This document shows positions 7,399-15,569 of a DNA stretch of 19,719 nt, one piece after another (position 1 is the first letter of the stretch; each line of letters begins with the position of its first letter). The stretch lies in NCBI GenBank assembly GCA_945869935.1, contig CAMBSA010000002.1, positions 1-19,719 on the forward strand. The letters are read 5' to 3'. The notes beneath the pieces are model-generated. The model saw only the letters and a list, made by a program, of their open reading frames with translations. It was not told where the DNA came from and made no database searches. This stretch comes from Bordetella parapertussis (GTDB lineage: Bacteria > Pseudomonadota > Gammaproteobacteria > Burkholderiales > SG8-39). Position numbers and translations under genes: made by a program.

Positions 7399-8794
7399 CC
7401 AATCCGTCCACGAGCTTCAGCATCCGTTCCCCGGCGCGACCGTCGAGGATATTCGCTTCCTGCGTGAACCGGCGTTGCCTGGCGGCAAGCGTTTCGCGCG
7501 TCACCGGATCCGAAAGTTCGGCGAGGCGCTGTTTAAATCCGCCCAGGTCATATGTCGTCACGACCCCCGGGACATCCAGATAGTCCGAGTAGTGGAAGCG
7601 GTGACAGTCATAGTGGATGACAGGTGTGCCGCAGGCAATGGCAAGCCGAATTGTCGCGGACGCGTAAGCAGCATAGACATCGCAAGCCGGAATGAGATCG
7701 ACGATAACGTCGTCCGCAATGCGGAGACCGAATTCGGTCCGCAGGAATTCAATGTCGCTCCTCGATGTGCGCGGGTGATGCACGAGGACGACATTGAAGC
7801 CCCTGGCGTTCGCAAGCGCGCGACCCCACGCGCGCAGCAACTCGTTGAAGCTACTGAATTCCACATTCGGCCGGCGGGTGTCCGACTGGTCCGGCGGGAG
7901 GGCGCACACGAGTATCGGCTTTGCCGGATCCAACGCCAGCTTCCGGACCAGCGCGGCGCGATGCTCGTCGCGCCTGGCGAGTCTGGCCGCCAGCAGGTCG
8001 TCGTACAGCGCGCCGGTGACCACGAGCTGTTCGCGCGGCAGGCCGGAGGCGAGGTAGTACTTCTCCATGAAAGGGCTCTCCACCGCAATGGCGTTGGCCC
8101 GGCCGCTGTTCACCACCCAGGGCTGCGGTGGCGCCAGGCCGACCATTTCCATGGCGAGCGCCCGCTCGCCGGCGAGCGCCAGGAGTTTTCTGCCGCGATG
8201 CTCGCGTACCCAATGCGGGCTGAGCGTGCCGACAATCCAGTTGCGCCATCGCGTCAACCAGAAGACCGGGTCGTGCCAGCGCGCCTCCGCGCTCTCTTCG
8301 GCATTGGAGATGGTGAAAGGCACGATGACGCTTGGAATTGCGCGGTCGCGCGCGGCGAGCACGAGGCTAGGCGTCGCAAACTCCACGCTGTCCTCCGGCA
8401 AGACCAGGACGCTCGGTGCGATGCTGTTCATGATCGAACCCGACCGGCGCATTTCCGCGCGGTAGTTCGAAGTCCAGGCGGGGAGTCGCGGGAACAGGAT
8501 GCCAAGGCACAGTTCGGGGAAAGTGGCGCCGCTTATCGTCCGGGCGATCCTCTGCATGATCCCCGGCCGTGCGCGTTCGATCTGCGCGTCGCCAGCCGTG
8601 ATTGCCTCGCCCGCTTCGTCGATGCATCCGAACCCTTCATGCAGGCAGATCTCGATGTCGCGCGAGGATGCCGCATAGCGATGTGCGAACAGGAAGACGC
8701 ATTGATAGCCGCCTGCGTCGCGCAGCACGCGCGCGACCCGGACCATCTCGATGAAATGCGTGACCAGGTAGACGAAAAAGAGCGCGCGCTTCAT
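7361..8794 (-). CDS. Putative GT-B-fold glycosyltransferase or transferase-like protein (477 aa)
   Basis: I recognise the fold type only tentatively. The N-terminus (RALFFVYLVTHFIEMVRVARVLRDAG) looks like the first strand and helix of a GT-B Rossmann domain. The C-terminal half has the features of a nucleotide-sugar-binding domain: PAKPILVCALPP at about 290-301, an HP-type motif LVHHPR at 337-342, and ATIRLAIACGTPVIHYD at 380-396, which resembles the loop where GT-B enzymes grip their donor. HP and Ser/Thr motifs of this kind also occur in bacterial sialyltransferases and CDP-glycerol glycerophosphotransferases. It is the last gene of the minus-strand group, 26 bp after the large glycosyltransferase. 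The start at 8794 gives a natural opening, MKRALFF. It converges with the SGNH gene and overlaps it by 38 bp. I infer assembly of the repeat unit; donor and acceptor are unknown. Confidence 0.7.
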   Translation of the reverse strand: MKRALFFVYLVTHFIEMVRVARVLRDAGGYQCVFLFAHRYAASSRDIEICLHEGFGCIDEAGEAITAGDAQIERARPGIMQRIARTISGATFPELCLGILFPRLPAWTSNYRAEMRRSGSIMNSIAPSVLVLPEDSVEFATPSLVLAARDRAIPSVIVPFTISNAEESAEARWHDPVFWLTRWRNWIVGTLSPHWVREHRGRKLLALAGERALAMEMVGLAPPQPWVVNSGRANAIAVESPFMEKYYLASGLPREQLVVTGALYDDLLAARLARRDEHRAALVRKLALDPAKPILVCALPPDQSDTRRPNVEFSSFNELLRAWGRALANARGFNVVLVHHPRTSRSDIEFLRTEFGLRIADDVIVDLIPACDVYAAYASATIRLAIACGTPVIHYDCHRFHYSDYLDVPGVVTTYDLGGFKQRLAELSDPVTRETLAARQRRFTQEANILDGRAGERMLKLVDGLASAAGTSPELRA

Positions 8795-8820
8795 CCGCCG
8801 CGGACCCTACGTCGCACCCA

Positions 8821-11601
8821 TCACGATGGCAGGGCTTCAAGGCGTGCCGCTACCGAGGTCGGCTGGAGGCCCTTCAGCCGCTCCGGCATGCTTTCCCAGC
8901 GCCCCTCGAAGAGCGAGACCACCACGTCGGCCGCTGACGGGTTCCGGGCCATGTTCGTGGCGGCGGGTTGGAAAATTTTCGGGTCATAGCTGCCGTCGGC
9001 CTCGATCCAGCCGATGCTTTCGGGGAAGCCGACGACACGCTTGGGATCCTTGAAATTGGTCAGGGACAATCCGACCGAGCCGACAACGAAGATGTGCGGG
9101 CAGGCGAGGCGCGCGTCGCGCAGCGAGCCGGATACGGCGCTCAATACACCCTTGTAGCATGCCGCCGCCTCGCTCACCGGCCTGTCGGCCCCCACGAGCC
9201 GGCACGGGATCCCGCGCGCGCGCAGCTCCACGACCAGGAACTCAAGCCAGTCTTCGAGCGCGCCGGGGTGCGGGCGCACGTGCACCTCCGTCGCGCCGCT
9301 TTCCTTGAGCGCGATGCCAAGGTCTCGTCGGTAGATTTCCAGAAGATCGGGTTTCAGATCCGATTTCGCGTGGATCGAAAAGGTCAACAGGATTGCATTC
9401 AGCGTCTCGGCGGGCGCGGCGGCACTGCGCGCCACGTAGCGCACCGTATACATGTTCGGATTCGCATACAGGACCTTGTGCAATGCCGTGTCCTGCTCGT
9501 TGAAGAACATGCAGGCATCGAAGTCGTCGGTGCCCAGCTGCGTGATCCAGTCGAGCTTCTTCAGCGGGAAGCGCTTCCCTACGAGGATCTGGGGGTATAC
9601 GATCCGGTCGAGCAGGTAGTAGAAATGCTGCTCCGTGCTGGACACGTTCAGCCGGCGCAGCGTCGGCCAGTCGTGAAACCAGGCGCCATGGCGCCCCGCG
9701 TAAAGCGAATACTCGGTGACGATCCTCGACGCCTTGTAGCGCTTGTACATCCGGTACGCGAAGCGCGCGATGTCCTCGGCCCAGTACCTTGTCGCGGGCG
9801 AGATCCTGGTCACCCTCTTTCCGAGGGGCCTGATCCACGGATAGCGGATCAGAAACCGGGTCACCGGAGACCCGTCGTCGTCGATCCGCTCCGCTACCGC
9901 GCTGTTCGCGGCGGCGGCGGCGGGCGGACCGTCGGACGCGAGCAACCGGCGCAACAGCCTGACCGGCGCCGAATTGCGCAGGGAATCGGTCAGGAAGAAT
10001 CCCAGGATGCCCAGAAACCCCGGGGAGAGTCGCCACAGTTCCTTGGCGAGGCTGGGTTCTATCCTGCGCCGGATCCGCTCGGCGACGGCATCGACCTGAT
10101 CCCGCGGACGCCCCTCGAGCAGCGCCTGCCCGAGCTCGGGGTAGAGGAACAGGTTGGTCGGGTGCGGCCAGAACAGGATCCGCAGGCATCTGGCCGGCAG
10201 GGCACATTCGATGAGGTAGCGCTCGCAGGGTTGCATCGCCGAGATGCTCAGGAATACGTCGAAATCCAGGCGCCGCAAGGCCGGCAGGACATTGCGCATG
10301 TACAGGTGCGCCTCGAATGAGCCGCCATGCGATGGTGCGATAAGGAGGTCGTCGATGAGCCCTTGGTCCTTCCAGGCGAACGCCCTTTCGCGAATCTGTG
10401 CCGAGAGGCGGTAGTCGATGAGTAGCAGGATGATGGAGAAGCGCGCCGCGAGCTCGGGCAGTACGGGGGTGATCGCTTCATCGAGCACGTACGGATTGCC
10501 CCAGGAAACAAGCAGGCGCGGCTTCCTGGACGCAAGCAGCCGCTCGCCGGCGACGCTGCGGAATATCGCCTGGTAGCGCTTGGCATCCGGGTCGGCGCCG
10601 CCCAGCAGCGCATCGTGCTCGAGCGGTCGCGAATTCTCCTGCCTCCGGCGCCTTGCGACCGCCTCGGCCTCGGCGTACTCGGGCAGCGCCAGGTGGAGTT
10701 CGCGGAACATGTATCCCATCACCGCGCCCCAGGTGCGCTGCGCGATCTGATCGCGCGGAGTTGATTTGTCCCGTTCTGCGATGAGCGCGCGGATCTGGGA
10801 AAGCATCAGCTTGCATGACTGCGCGAATTGCGGTTCGAGCACCCATTCGGCCTGCAGCGGCAGGTCGTGGCGCCGGGAATGAATCTGGCGCACCAAGTAC
10901 AGGCCCGTGAGCTGTGCGCATTTTCCGAGCACCGCCGATACGGCGCAAGGCGCGACTTCTCCGCCGATCGCCTTGTCCGCCATGCTGCGCGATTCGCGAA
11001 ACATCTCGCGCCAGGCACTGGCGCGATGCACGGCGAAGATCGCCACCGAGTAGTTCATGAAGCAGTGCTCGAGCCGGCGCAGCGCTGCTTCGTACGGAAT
11101 GTTGGGAAGTGAATACGGGTCGAGCGAGGCCGCAACGCCGTGGGCGCCGTCGGCGTTGAGCGCCACGCACGTTCCATGCGCCGCGACGAAATCCGCGTGC
11201 CCGTCCAGGTACTGCTCGCATTCCGCGATCGCCTCCGGGACCAGGTAGTCGTCATCCCCGGAATAGGCGGCAAAATCGGTCGCAACCCTGTCCGCCATGA
11301 GGCTGAATGTCGCGGCCTGAGAAATCCGGCCGGCGTCGATCAAGTCAACGCGTAATCTTCCCGCGTACTTCATCGCGATCTCGCGATTCGCCGCCGCCAT
11401 TTCGCCTACGGAACCGTCGCCGAGCAGGATCATGCCGGCAAAGCCGGTGTCTGCATAGTATTGCAGCGTGCGCCGCACGAACGCAGGCCGGTTGAGCGTT
11501 GCGATGCAGATCGTGGTGCGGGAGCCGAGGTTGGAGGTCATCTTTCCCGTGTTCGCCTTCTCAATGGATCCGGTGCGAAAGGCGAGCCGAAATCCGAGCA
11601 T
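8821..11601 (-). CDS. Two-domain glycosyltransferase: GT2-type N-terminus plus GT-B-like C-terminus
   Basis: This is a very large protein, 926 residues from the ATG at 11601. An alternative ATG at 11541 (residue 21) gives MTSNLGSRTTICIATLNRP and may be the true start, because residues 1-20 lie outside the domain. Residues about 28-330 form a GT-A domain of the TIGR00180 type: the opening strand TICIATLNRPAF and the metal-binding acidic motif SGDDDY at 114-119. A second block starts at about 360 (KPRLLVSWGNPYVLDE). The C-terminal third has an HVRPHP motif at 774-779 and a Ser-rich loop SAVSGS at 821-826, as in the HP and S motifs of bacterial sialyl/polysialyltransferases and related GT-B enzymes. 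It may therefore make two linkages. Transfer of a nonulosonic acid by the C-terminal part would fit the PtmA-like neighbour but is only inference. It lies between the ABC permease and the 477-residue protein on the same strand. Confidence 0.8.
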   Translation of the reverse strand: MLGFRLAFRTGSIEKANTGKMTSNLGSRTTICIATLNRPAFVRRTLQYYADTGFAGMILLGDGSVGEMAAANREIAMKYAGRLRVDLIDAGRISQAATFSLMADRVATDFAAYSGDDDYLVPEAIAECEQYLDGHADFVAAHGTCVALNADGAHGVAASLDPYSLPNIPYEAALRRLEHCFMNYSVAIFAVHRASAWREMFRESRSMADKAIGGEVAPCAVSAVLGKCAQLTGLYLVRQIHSRRHDLPLQAEWVLEPQFAQSCKLMLSQIRALIAERDKSTPRDQIAQRTWGAVMGYMFRELHLALPEYAEAEAVARRRRQENSRPLEHDALLGGADPDAKRYQAIFRSVAGERLLASRKPRLLVSWGNPYVLDEAITPVLPELAARFSIILLLIDYRLSAQIRERAFAWKDQGLIDDLLIAPSHGGSFEAHLYMRNVLPALRRLDFDVFLSISAMQPCERYLIECALPARCLRILFWPHPTNLFLYPELGQALLEGRPRDQVDAVAERIRRRIEPSLAKELWRLSPGFLGILGFFLTDSLRNSAPVRLLRRLLASDGPPAAAAANSAVAERIDDDGSPVTRFLIRYPWIRPLGKRVTRISPATRYWAEDIARFAYRMYKRYKASRIVTEYSLYAGRHGAWFHDWPTLRRLNVSSTEQHFYYLLDRIVYPQILVGKRFPLKKLDWITQLGTDDFDACMFFNEQDTALHKVLYANPNMYTVRYVARSAAAPAETLNAILLTFSIHAKSDLKPDLLEIYRRDLGIALKESGATEVHVRPHPGALEDWLEFLVVELRARGIPCRLVGADRPVSEAAACYKGVLSAVSGSLRDARLACPHIFVVGSVGLSLTNFKDPKRVVGFPESIGWIEADGSYDPKIFQPAATNMARNPSAADVVVSLFEGRWESMPERLKGLQPTSVAARLEALPS

Positions 11602-11619
11602 TCTTCCAGTCGACCTGTA

Positions 11620-12492
11620 TCAAACGGTATCTACTACGGTCTTTTCCGTGTAGTTGAACGCGATGACCCCGACGACGAAGATCACCGCGGTGGTAAGGGC
11701 GTTTACGGCCCACAGGGAAAAATTGATACTCGAGGTCCCGAGATAGGCGTGCCGGAATACTTCGACCACGGAGCTCATCGGATTGAGAAAGAAAAGCCAT
11801 TTCCATCTTTCAGGTACCTGCGAGAATGGGTAGATGATAGGGGTCGCGTACATCCACAACGACATGAGATAGCCGAACGCCTGCACGACGTCTCGATAAC
11901 GCGTCGTGAAGGCGGAAGCGAAAAGCCCGATCCCGAAGGCGAGCGTGACGGTGTGCAGAATCAGCAGCGGCGTGGCGAGAACCCACCAGTTCGGCTGGGC
12001 ATTTGCGCCGCGCCACATGAAAAAGAGCAGGAACGCGATGAACAGCCCGAAATTCACGATCAGGTTGGTCATCCGGAAAAGCGCTATGGAAATCGGAACG
12101 ATAAGGCGGGGAAAATAGACCTTGCCGAAGAGTCCGGAGCTGGTTATGAATACATTGGAGACATACGTGGATGTGTTGGTAAAGTAGGTCCACATGACCA
12201 GGGAGGCGTTGTAGAACAGGAATGGCGTTGCGCCGTCGGTGGAGATTTTCGCCAGGGTGCCGAATATGAGCGAGAACACCACGGCCTGCATGATCGGGTG
12301 AATGATGAACCACACTGGACCGAGGACGGTCTGCGAAAATTCGGCCTTGAGATCGCGCCGGGCAAGTACCGGAATGAGTTCCCGGTATCGCCAGATCTCG
12401 CGCAGGTCGATCTGAAACAAGCCATGTTCCGGCTCGATGATCGTATACGCGGAGGGGCCGTGGTCGCTTGGAGGTGCTTTGGCGCTTTTCAT
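11620..12492 (-). CDS. ABC-2 type polysaccharide exporter permease (Wzm/KpsM/TagG-like)
   Basis: This 290-residue integral membrane protein forms the channel of an ABC exporter carrying lipid-linked polysaccharide across the inner membrane. The opening block IIEPEHG...REIWRYRELIPVLARRDLKAEF is the amphipathic region of this family. About six membrane segments follow, near 60-82, 92-112, 128-160, 170-195, 202-222 and 259-280. The C-terminal motif NYTEKTVVDTV matches the family ending. The only in-frame ATG before the first membrane segment is at 12492, and it has almost no leader (see the regulatory entry). Base composition is visibly less GC-rich than in most neighbours. The matching ATPase starts divergently 62 bp away. 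Two glycosyltransferase-like genes follow on the same strand. Confidence 0.95.
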   Translation of the reverse strand: MKSAKAPPSDHGPSAYTIIEPEHGLFQIDLREIWRYRELIPVLARRDLKAEFSQTVLGPVWFIIHPIMQAVVFSLIFGTLAKISTDGATPFLFYNASLVMWTYFTNTSTYVSNVFITSSGLFGKVYFPRLIVPISIALFRMTNLIVNFGLFIAFLLFFMWRGANAQPNWWVLATPLLILHTVTLAFGIGLFASAFTTRYRDVVQAFGYLMSLWMYATPIIYPFSQVPERWKWLFFLNPMSSVVEVFRHAYLGTSSINFSLWAVNALTTAVIFVVGVIAFNYTEKTVVDTV

Positions 12493-12495
12493 GCA

Positions 12496-12501
12496 ATTCT
12501 A
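12496..12501 (-). promoter_or_regulatory. Possible -10 element of the permease transcript
   Basis: Read on the minus strand the sequence is TAATAGAATTGC followed at once by the permease ATG, with the TAGAAT hexamer ending 3 bases before the start codon. If it is a real -10 box, transcription would start at about the A of the ATG and the message would be leaderless. No clear -35 box or Shine-Dalgarno sequence is visible, so this is a weak call based on the hexamer shared with 4872 and 13502. Confidence 0.25.
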
Positions 12502-12554
12502 TTAGCCGAACCAGATGCTTCTGGCGCCTATTATGACAGAGGGGGTATAGTGCC

Positions 12555-13400
12555 ATGAGCGCGGAAACCGCACTTTACGTCACCCACCTTAAGAAGGAAT
12601 ACCGGTTGGGCGTGGTAAACCACTTGATGCTGGGGCACGAGCTCCAGGCAATGTGGGCGAGGATCTGGGGAAAGGCGAATCCCAGGGCCCCTGAACAGAA
12701 TGCCGTCCTGAGCGACGACATGCTGGCGCACGGCTACGTGCCGAGCTCCCCGCCGCCGGTTCCCCAAGTCGCGCACGGACCGGAGATCTTCCGTGCCCTC
12801 GACGACGTTTCATTCCACGTCGACCGCGGCGAAGCCCTTGGCGTCATCGGCGCGAACGGCGCAGGCAAGTCGACGCTGCTGAAGATCATTTCGCGCGTCA
12901 CTCTTCCCACCAAGGGCCGTGTGCTCATCAAGGGGAAAGTGCTCAGCATGCTCGAAATCGGGACCGGATTTCATCCTGATCTCACGGGGCGGGAGAACGT
13001 CTTCATGAATGGATTGATCCTCGGCATGAGCAAGCGCGAGATTCAGGGCAAGTTCGACCAGATCGTCGAATTCTCCGAGATCGGCAAGTTCATCGACACG
13101 CCGGTGAAGCGCTACTCCAGCGGCATGCATGTCCGGCTCGCGTTTTCGGTGGCCGCGCATTTCGAGCCGGAGGTCATCATCGTGGACGAGGTGCTCGCCG
13201 TGGGCGACGCCAAATTCCAGAAGAAATGTCTCGACAAGATGGATTCGATCGTCAAGAGCGGGACGACGATCCTGTTCGTCAGCCACAATATCGAAGCGAT
13301 CAAGAAACTGTGCAACAAATGCCTGCTGCTTGAGCGCGGCAGGGTGCGTTACTTCGGCGAAGCCGCGGAAGGTATCAGCATCTACGAAGGCCAGAGTTAG
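12555..13400 (+). CDS. ABC exporter ATP-binding protein (Wzt/KpsT/TagH-like, no C-terminal cargo domain)
   Basis: This 281-residue ATPase powers export of the polysaccharide with the permease encoded divergently. Motifs are complete: Walker A GANGAGKST at 99-107, signature YSSGM at 187-191, Walker B VIIVDE at 207-212, and the switch His244 in SHN. The protein ends shortly after the nucleotide-binding domain, so it lacks the carbohydrate-binding C-terminal domain of long Wzt proteins that read the glycan's non-reducing end. It has an insertion of about 55 residues (roughly 20-75, rich in Pro and charged residues) between the first strand and the Walker A region, as in a subfamily of polysaccharide ATPases. 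AGAGGGGG at 12538-12545 is a good ribosome-binding site 9 bases before the ATG. A 151-bp gap separates it from the next gene. The exporter call is firm. Confidence 0.96.
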   Translation: MSAETALYVTHLKKEYRLGVVNHLMLGHELQAMWARIWGKANPRAPEQNAVLSDDMLAHGYVPSSPPPVPQVAHGPEIFRALDDVSFHVDRGEALGVIGANGAGKSTLLKIISRVTLPTKGRVLIKGKVLSMLEIGTGFHPDLTGRENVFMNGLILGMSKREIQGKFDQIVEFSEIGKFIDTPVKRYSSGMHVRLAFSVAAHFEPEVIIVDEVLAVGDAKFQKKCLDKMDSIVKSGTTILFVSHNIEAIKKLCNKCLLLERGRVRYFGEAAEGISIYEGQS

Positions 13401-13491
13401 CCGTTCGGCCGCCGCCAGAAAGGGCGGACGACCGGATAACATTTTCGACCCGGGCCCTTGCGCGCGCGTGCAAATTCACTGCGTTCCGAGC

Positions 13492-13508
13492 GATTCTCTA
13501 TTAGAATC
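13492..13508. promoter_or_regulatory. Inverted repeat GATTCT-N5-AGAATC overlapping a possible -10 box
   Basis: A perfect 6-bp inverted repeat (GATTCT, five bases, AGAATC) lies 43 bases upstream of the GHMP kinase start, in the 151-bp gap after the ABC ATPase gene. TAGAAT at 13502-13507 within it could be a -10 element; no convincing -35 box is seen at the right distance. It could be a promoter or operator for the downstream cassette. I see no other element in the gap apart from AGGAA at 13534-13538, a possible but distant ribosome-binding site. Confidence 0.3.
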
Positions 13509-13551
13509 AGTTCCTTGGTTCACTGATTTACCCAGGAACAGTCCCCCGTAG

Positions 13552-14619
13552 ATGATCATCAGCCGAACGCCCTTTCGCATCTCCTTTTTCGGGGGCGGCA
13601 CCGACTATCCCGCCTGGTACCGCCAGAACGGCGGCCAGGTGCTGGGCGCTGCGATCAACAAGTACTGCTGGATAACCTGCCGCTATCTGCCGCCGTTCTT
13701 CGAACACCGCTACCGTGTGGTGTATTCGAAGATCGAGGACTGCATGCGCGTGGAAGACATCGCGCATCCCGCGGTGCGCGAGGTACTACGCTACATGAAT
13801 TTCGACCAGGGAGTTGAAATTCACCACGACGGAGACTTGCCGGCGCGCAGCGGGATCGGCTCGAGTTCCTCGTTCGCGGTCGGATTGCTGCATGCGATGC
13901 ACGCGCTCAAGAGCTACATGCCGACCAAGGTGGAGCTCGCGCGCCAGGCAATACACGTGGAACAGGACCTGCTGCGCGAGACGGTGGGCTGCCAGGACCA
14001 GGTGTTCGCGGCCCACGGTGGATTCAACAAGATCGAGTTCCTTCCCAACGACGAGGTCGTCGTCTCGCCCCTGACGCTGCCCCCGGACCGCCTGCGCGAG
14101 CTGGGCTCGCACCTGATGCTTTTTTTCACCGGCATCAGCCGGACCGCGTCCGAAGTGGCGAAGAGCTACACCGTGGATCTCGAAGCGAAGCGCTCGCAGT
14201 TGCGGCGCATGGGGGAAATGGTCGCCGAGGCGGTCGCGATCCTGCACTCGGGCGACAGCATCGAGCGCTTTGGCGCGCTGTTGCACGAAGCGTGGCTGGC
14301 CAAGCGGTCCCTCGACCGCAATATTTCGACCGGCGACGTCGACCAGCTGTACGAGGCGGCGCGCGCCGCGGGCGCCAACGGCGGCAAGCTTCTGGGCGCG
14401 GGCGGCGGCGGCTTCTTCCTGATCTTTGCCCGGCCCGATTCGCAGGACAGGATCAGGCGGGCGCTGTCCAAGCTCATTCACGTGCCGTTCCGTTTCGACT
14501 TCTCCGGCAGCCGGATCGTGTTTTTCGATCACGAGGAGGATTTCTCCGAGGTGGCGCGTGTGCGCAGCCTGCAGCCGATCAAGCCGTTCCGCGACGCCGA
14601 CAAGGCCGCGGCGAAATGA
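13552..14619 (+). CDS. GHMP-family sugar kinase, HddA-like
   Basis: This 355-residue GHMP kinase has its three family motifs in place: RTPFRISFFGGGTDYP at 5-20, PARSGIGSSSS (ATP-binding loop) at 97-107, and KLLGAGGGGFF at 279-289. The opening MIISRTPFRISFFGGGTDYP is characteristic of D-glycero-D-manno-heptose 7-phosphate kinases such as HddA/WcbL, which lead to GDP-heptose. Related fucose-type kinases share much of it, so the substrate is not certain. Of the other steps to GDP-heptose (sedoheptulose-7-phosphate isomerase, phosphatase, guanylyltransferase), none is in this window. The stop overlaps the E1-alpha start (ATGA), coupling translation to the thiamine-diphosphate enzyme. With a GDP-mannose dehydratase-like gene downstream, the starting sugar could be a GDP-linked manno-heptose. 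Confidence 0.9.
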   Translation: MIISRTPFRISFFGGGTDYPAWYRQNGGQVLGAAINKYCWITCRYLPPFFEHRYRVVYSKIEDCMRVEDIAHPAVREVLRYMNFDQGVEIHHDGDLPARSGIGSSSSFAVGLLHAMHALKSYMPTKVELARQAIHVEQDLLRETVGCQDQVFAAHGGFNKIEFLPNDEVVVSPLTLPPDRLRELGSHLMLFFTGISRTASEVAKSYTVDLEAKRSQLRRMGEMVAEAVAILHSGDSIERFGALLHEAWLAKRSLDRNISTGDVDQLYEAARAAGANGGKLLGAGGGGFFLIFARPDSQDRIRRALSKLIHVPFRFDFSGSRIVFFDHEEDFSEVARVRSLQPIKPFRDADKAAAK

Positions 14620-15569
14620 AACCCGACGACCTCGACCTAACGGCCCGCCTGTACCGCTCGTTGCGCCGCATCCGGCGCGTCGAGGAGGCGATCGTCAAGG
14701 CGTATCCGAGCGACAAGATCAAGAGCCCGGTGCACCTTTCGATCGGACAGGAAGCGGTCGCCGTGGGCGTGTGCGAGGCGCTGGCCGCCGGCGACGTGGT
14801 GTTCGGCTCCTACCGCGGGCACGCGATGTATCTCGCCAAGGGCGGCAGCCTGCGCGGCATGATCGCCGAGCTGTACGGCAAGGTCGACGGCTGCGCCCGC
14901 GGCAAGGGTGGCTCGATGCATCTCGTGGATGTCCCGCGCGGCGTCATGGGGACCTCCGCGGTGGTGGCGACGACCGTCCCGAACGCGGTGGGCTACGCCT
15001 ACGCGGCGAAGTACCGCCGCGAGCCGCAGGTGGTGGTGAGCTTCCTCGGCGATGGCGCCACGGAAGAGGGTGTTTTTGCCGAGAGCCTGAATTTCGCCGC
15101 GCTCAAGCGCCTGCCGCTGCTGTTCGTCTGCGAAAACAACGGCTACGCGATTCACACGCACCAGAGCAAGCGCCAAGCGACGCCGGACATCTGCGCGCGC
15201 GTGCGTGCGCACGGCATTGCCGCCGAGACCATAGAGGACGGCGACGTGTTCCGCATCCAGCAGGCCGCAAGCGCGGCCGCGGCGGCACTGCGGCAGGGCG
15301 GCGGGCCGCATTTCCTCGAGTGCATGACCAGCCGCTGGGTCGAGCACGTCGGTCCGGGCGAGGATTTCGGCCTGGGCTTCCGCAGCCGGGACGAAGTCGA
15401 GCCGTGGATCCACGGCGACCAGATGGCCCGCCTTGGTGGCATGCTGCCGGAGAAGAAGCGCGACGCGATCGACCACGAGGTCGAATCGGAGATCGCCGAC
15501 GCGTTCGCGTTCGCCGAGCAAAGCCCGTTCCCCGGGCCTGACGAGCTCTACAAGCATGTCTACCGCTGA
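14616..15569 (+). CDS. Thiamine-diphosphate-dependent dehydrogenase E1 component, alpha subunit
   Basis: This 317-residue protein is the alpha subunit of an E1 enzyme of the pyruvate/acetoin dehydrogenase type. The start at 14616 overlaps the kinase stop by 4 bases. The thiamine-diphosphate motif is clear: GDGATEEGVFAESLNFA begins at 145 and ends in ENNGYAI at 173-179 (GDG about 25 residues before NN). HLSIGQEAVAVG (40-51) and GSYRGHAMYLAKGG (64-77) are further family blocks. The beta subunit follows with a 14-base overlap, so the two should form an alpha2beta2 enzyme that decarboxylates a 2-oxo acid to an activated acyl-thiamine adduct. No lipoyl E2 or E3 gene is nearby, and its neighbours are sugar-nucleotide enzymes, so it may hand the two-carbon unit to a keto-sugar instead of to lipoate. 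Family firm; acceptor inferred. Confidence 0.93.
   Translation: MKPDDLDLTARLYRSLRRIRRVEEAIVKAYPSDKIKSPVHLSIGQEAVAVGVCEALAAGDVVFGSYRGHAMYLAKGGSLRGMIAELYGKVDGCARGKGGSMHLVDVPRGVMGTSAVVATTVPNAVGYAYAAKYRREPQVVVSFLGDGATEEGVFAESLNFAALKRLPLLFVCENNGYAIHTHQSKRQATPDICARVRAHGIAAETIEDGDVFRIQQAASAAAAALRQGGGPHFLECMTSRWVEHVGPGEDFGLGFRSRDEVEPWIHGDQMARLGGMLPEKKRDAIDHEVESEIADAFAFAEQSPFPGPDELYKHVYR

Noticed and set aside
7475..8989. 504-codon plus-strand open frame, with similar long frames at 8968-10320 and 11461-12558
   Set aside because: They are shadows of the minus-strand glycosyltransferase and permease genes; the translations are Arg/Glu-rich low-complexity strings with no domain.
12529..12551. TATTAT (12529-12534) and TATAGT (12546-12551) as -10 boxes for the ABC ATPase
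   Set aside because: No -35 box at proper spacing, and the second overlaps the stretch between the ribosome-binding site and the ATG; too weak to list.
13412..13427. Hairpin CCGCC-AGAAAG-GGCGG just after the ABC ATPase gene, considered as a terminator
   Set aside because: The stem is only 5 bp and no T-run follows, so it is no better than chance in GC-rich sequence.
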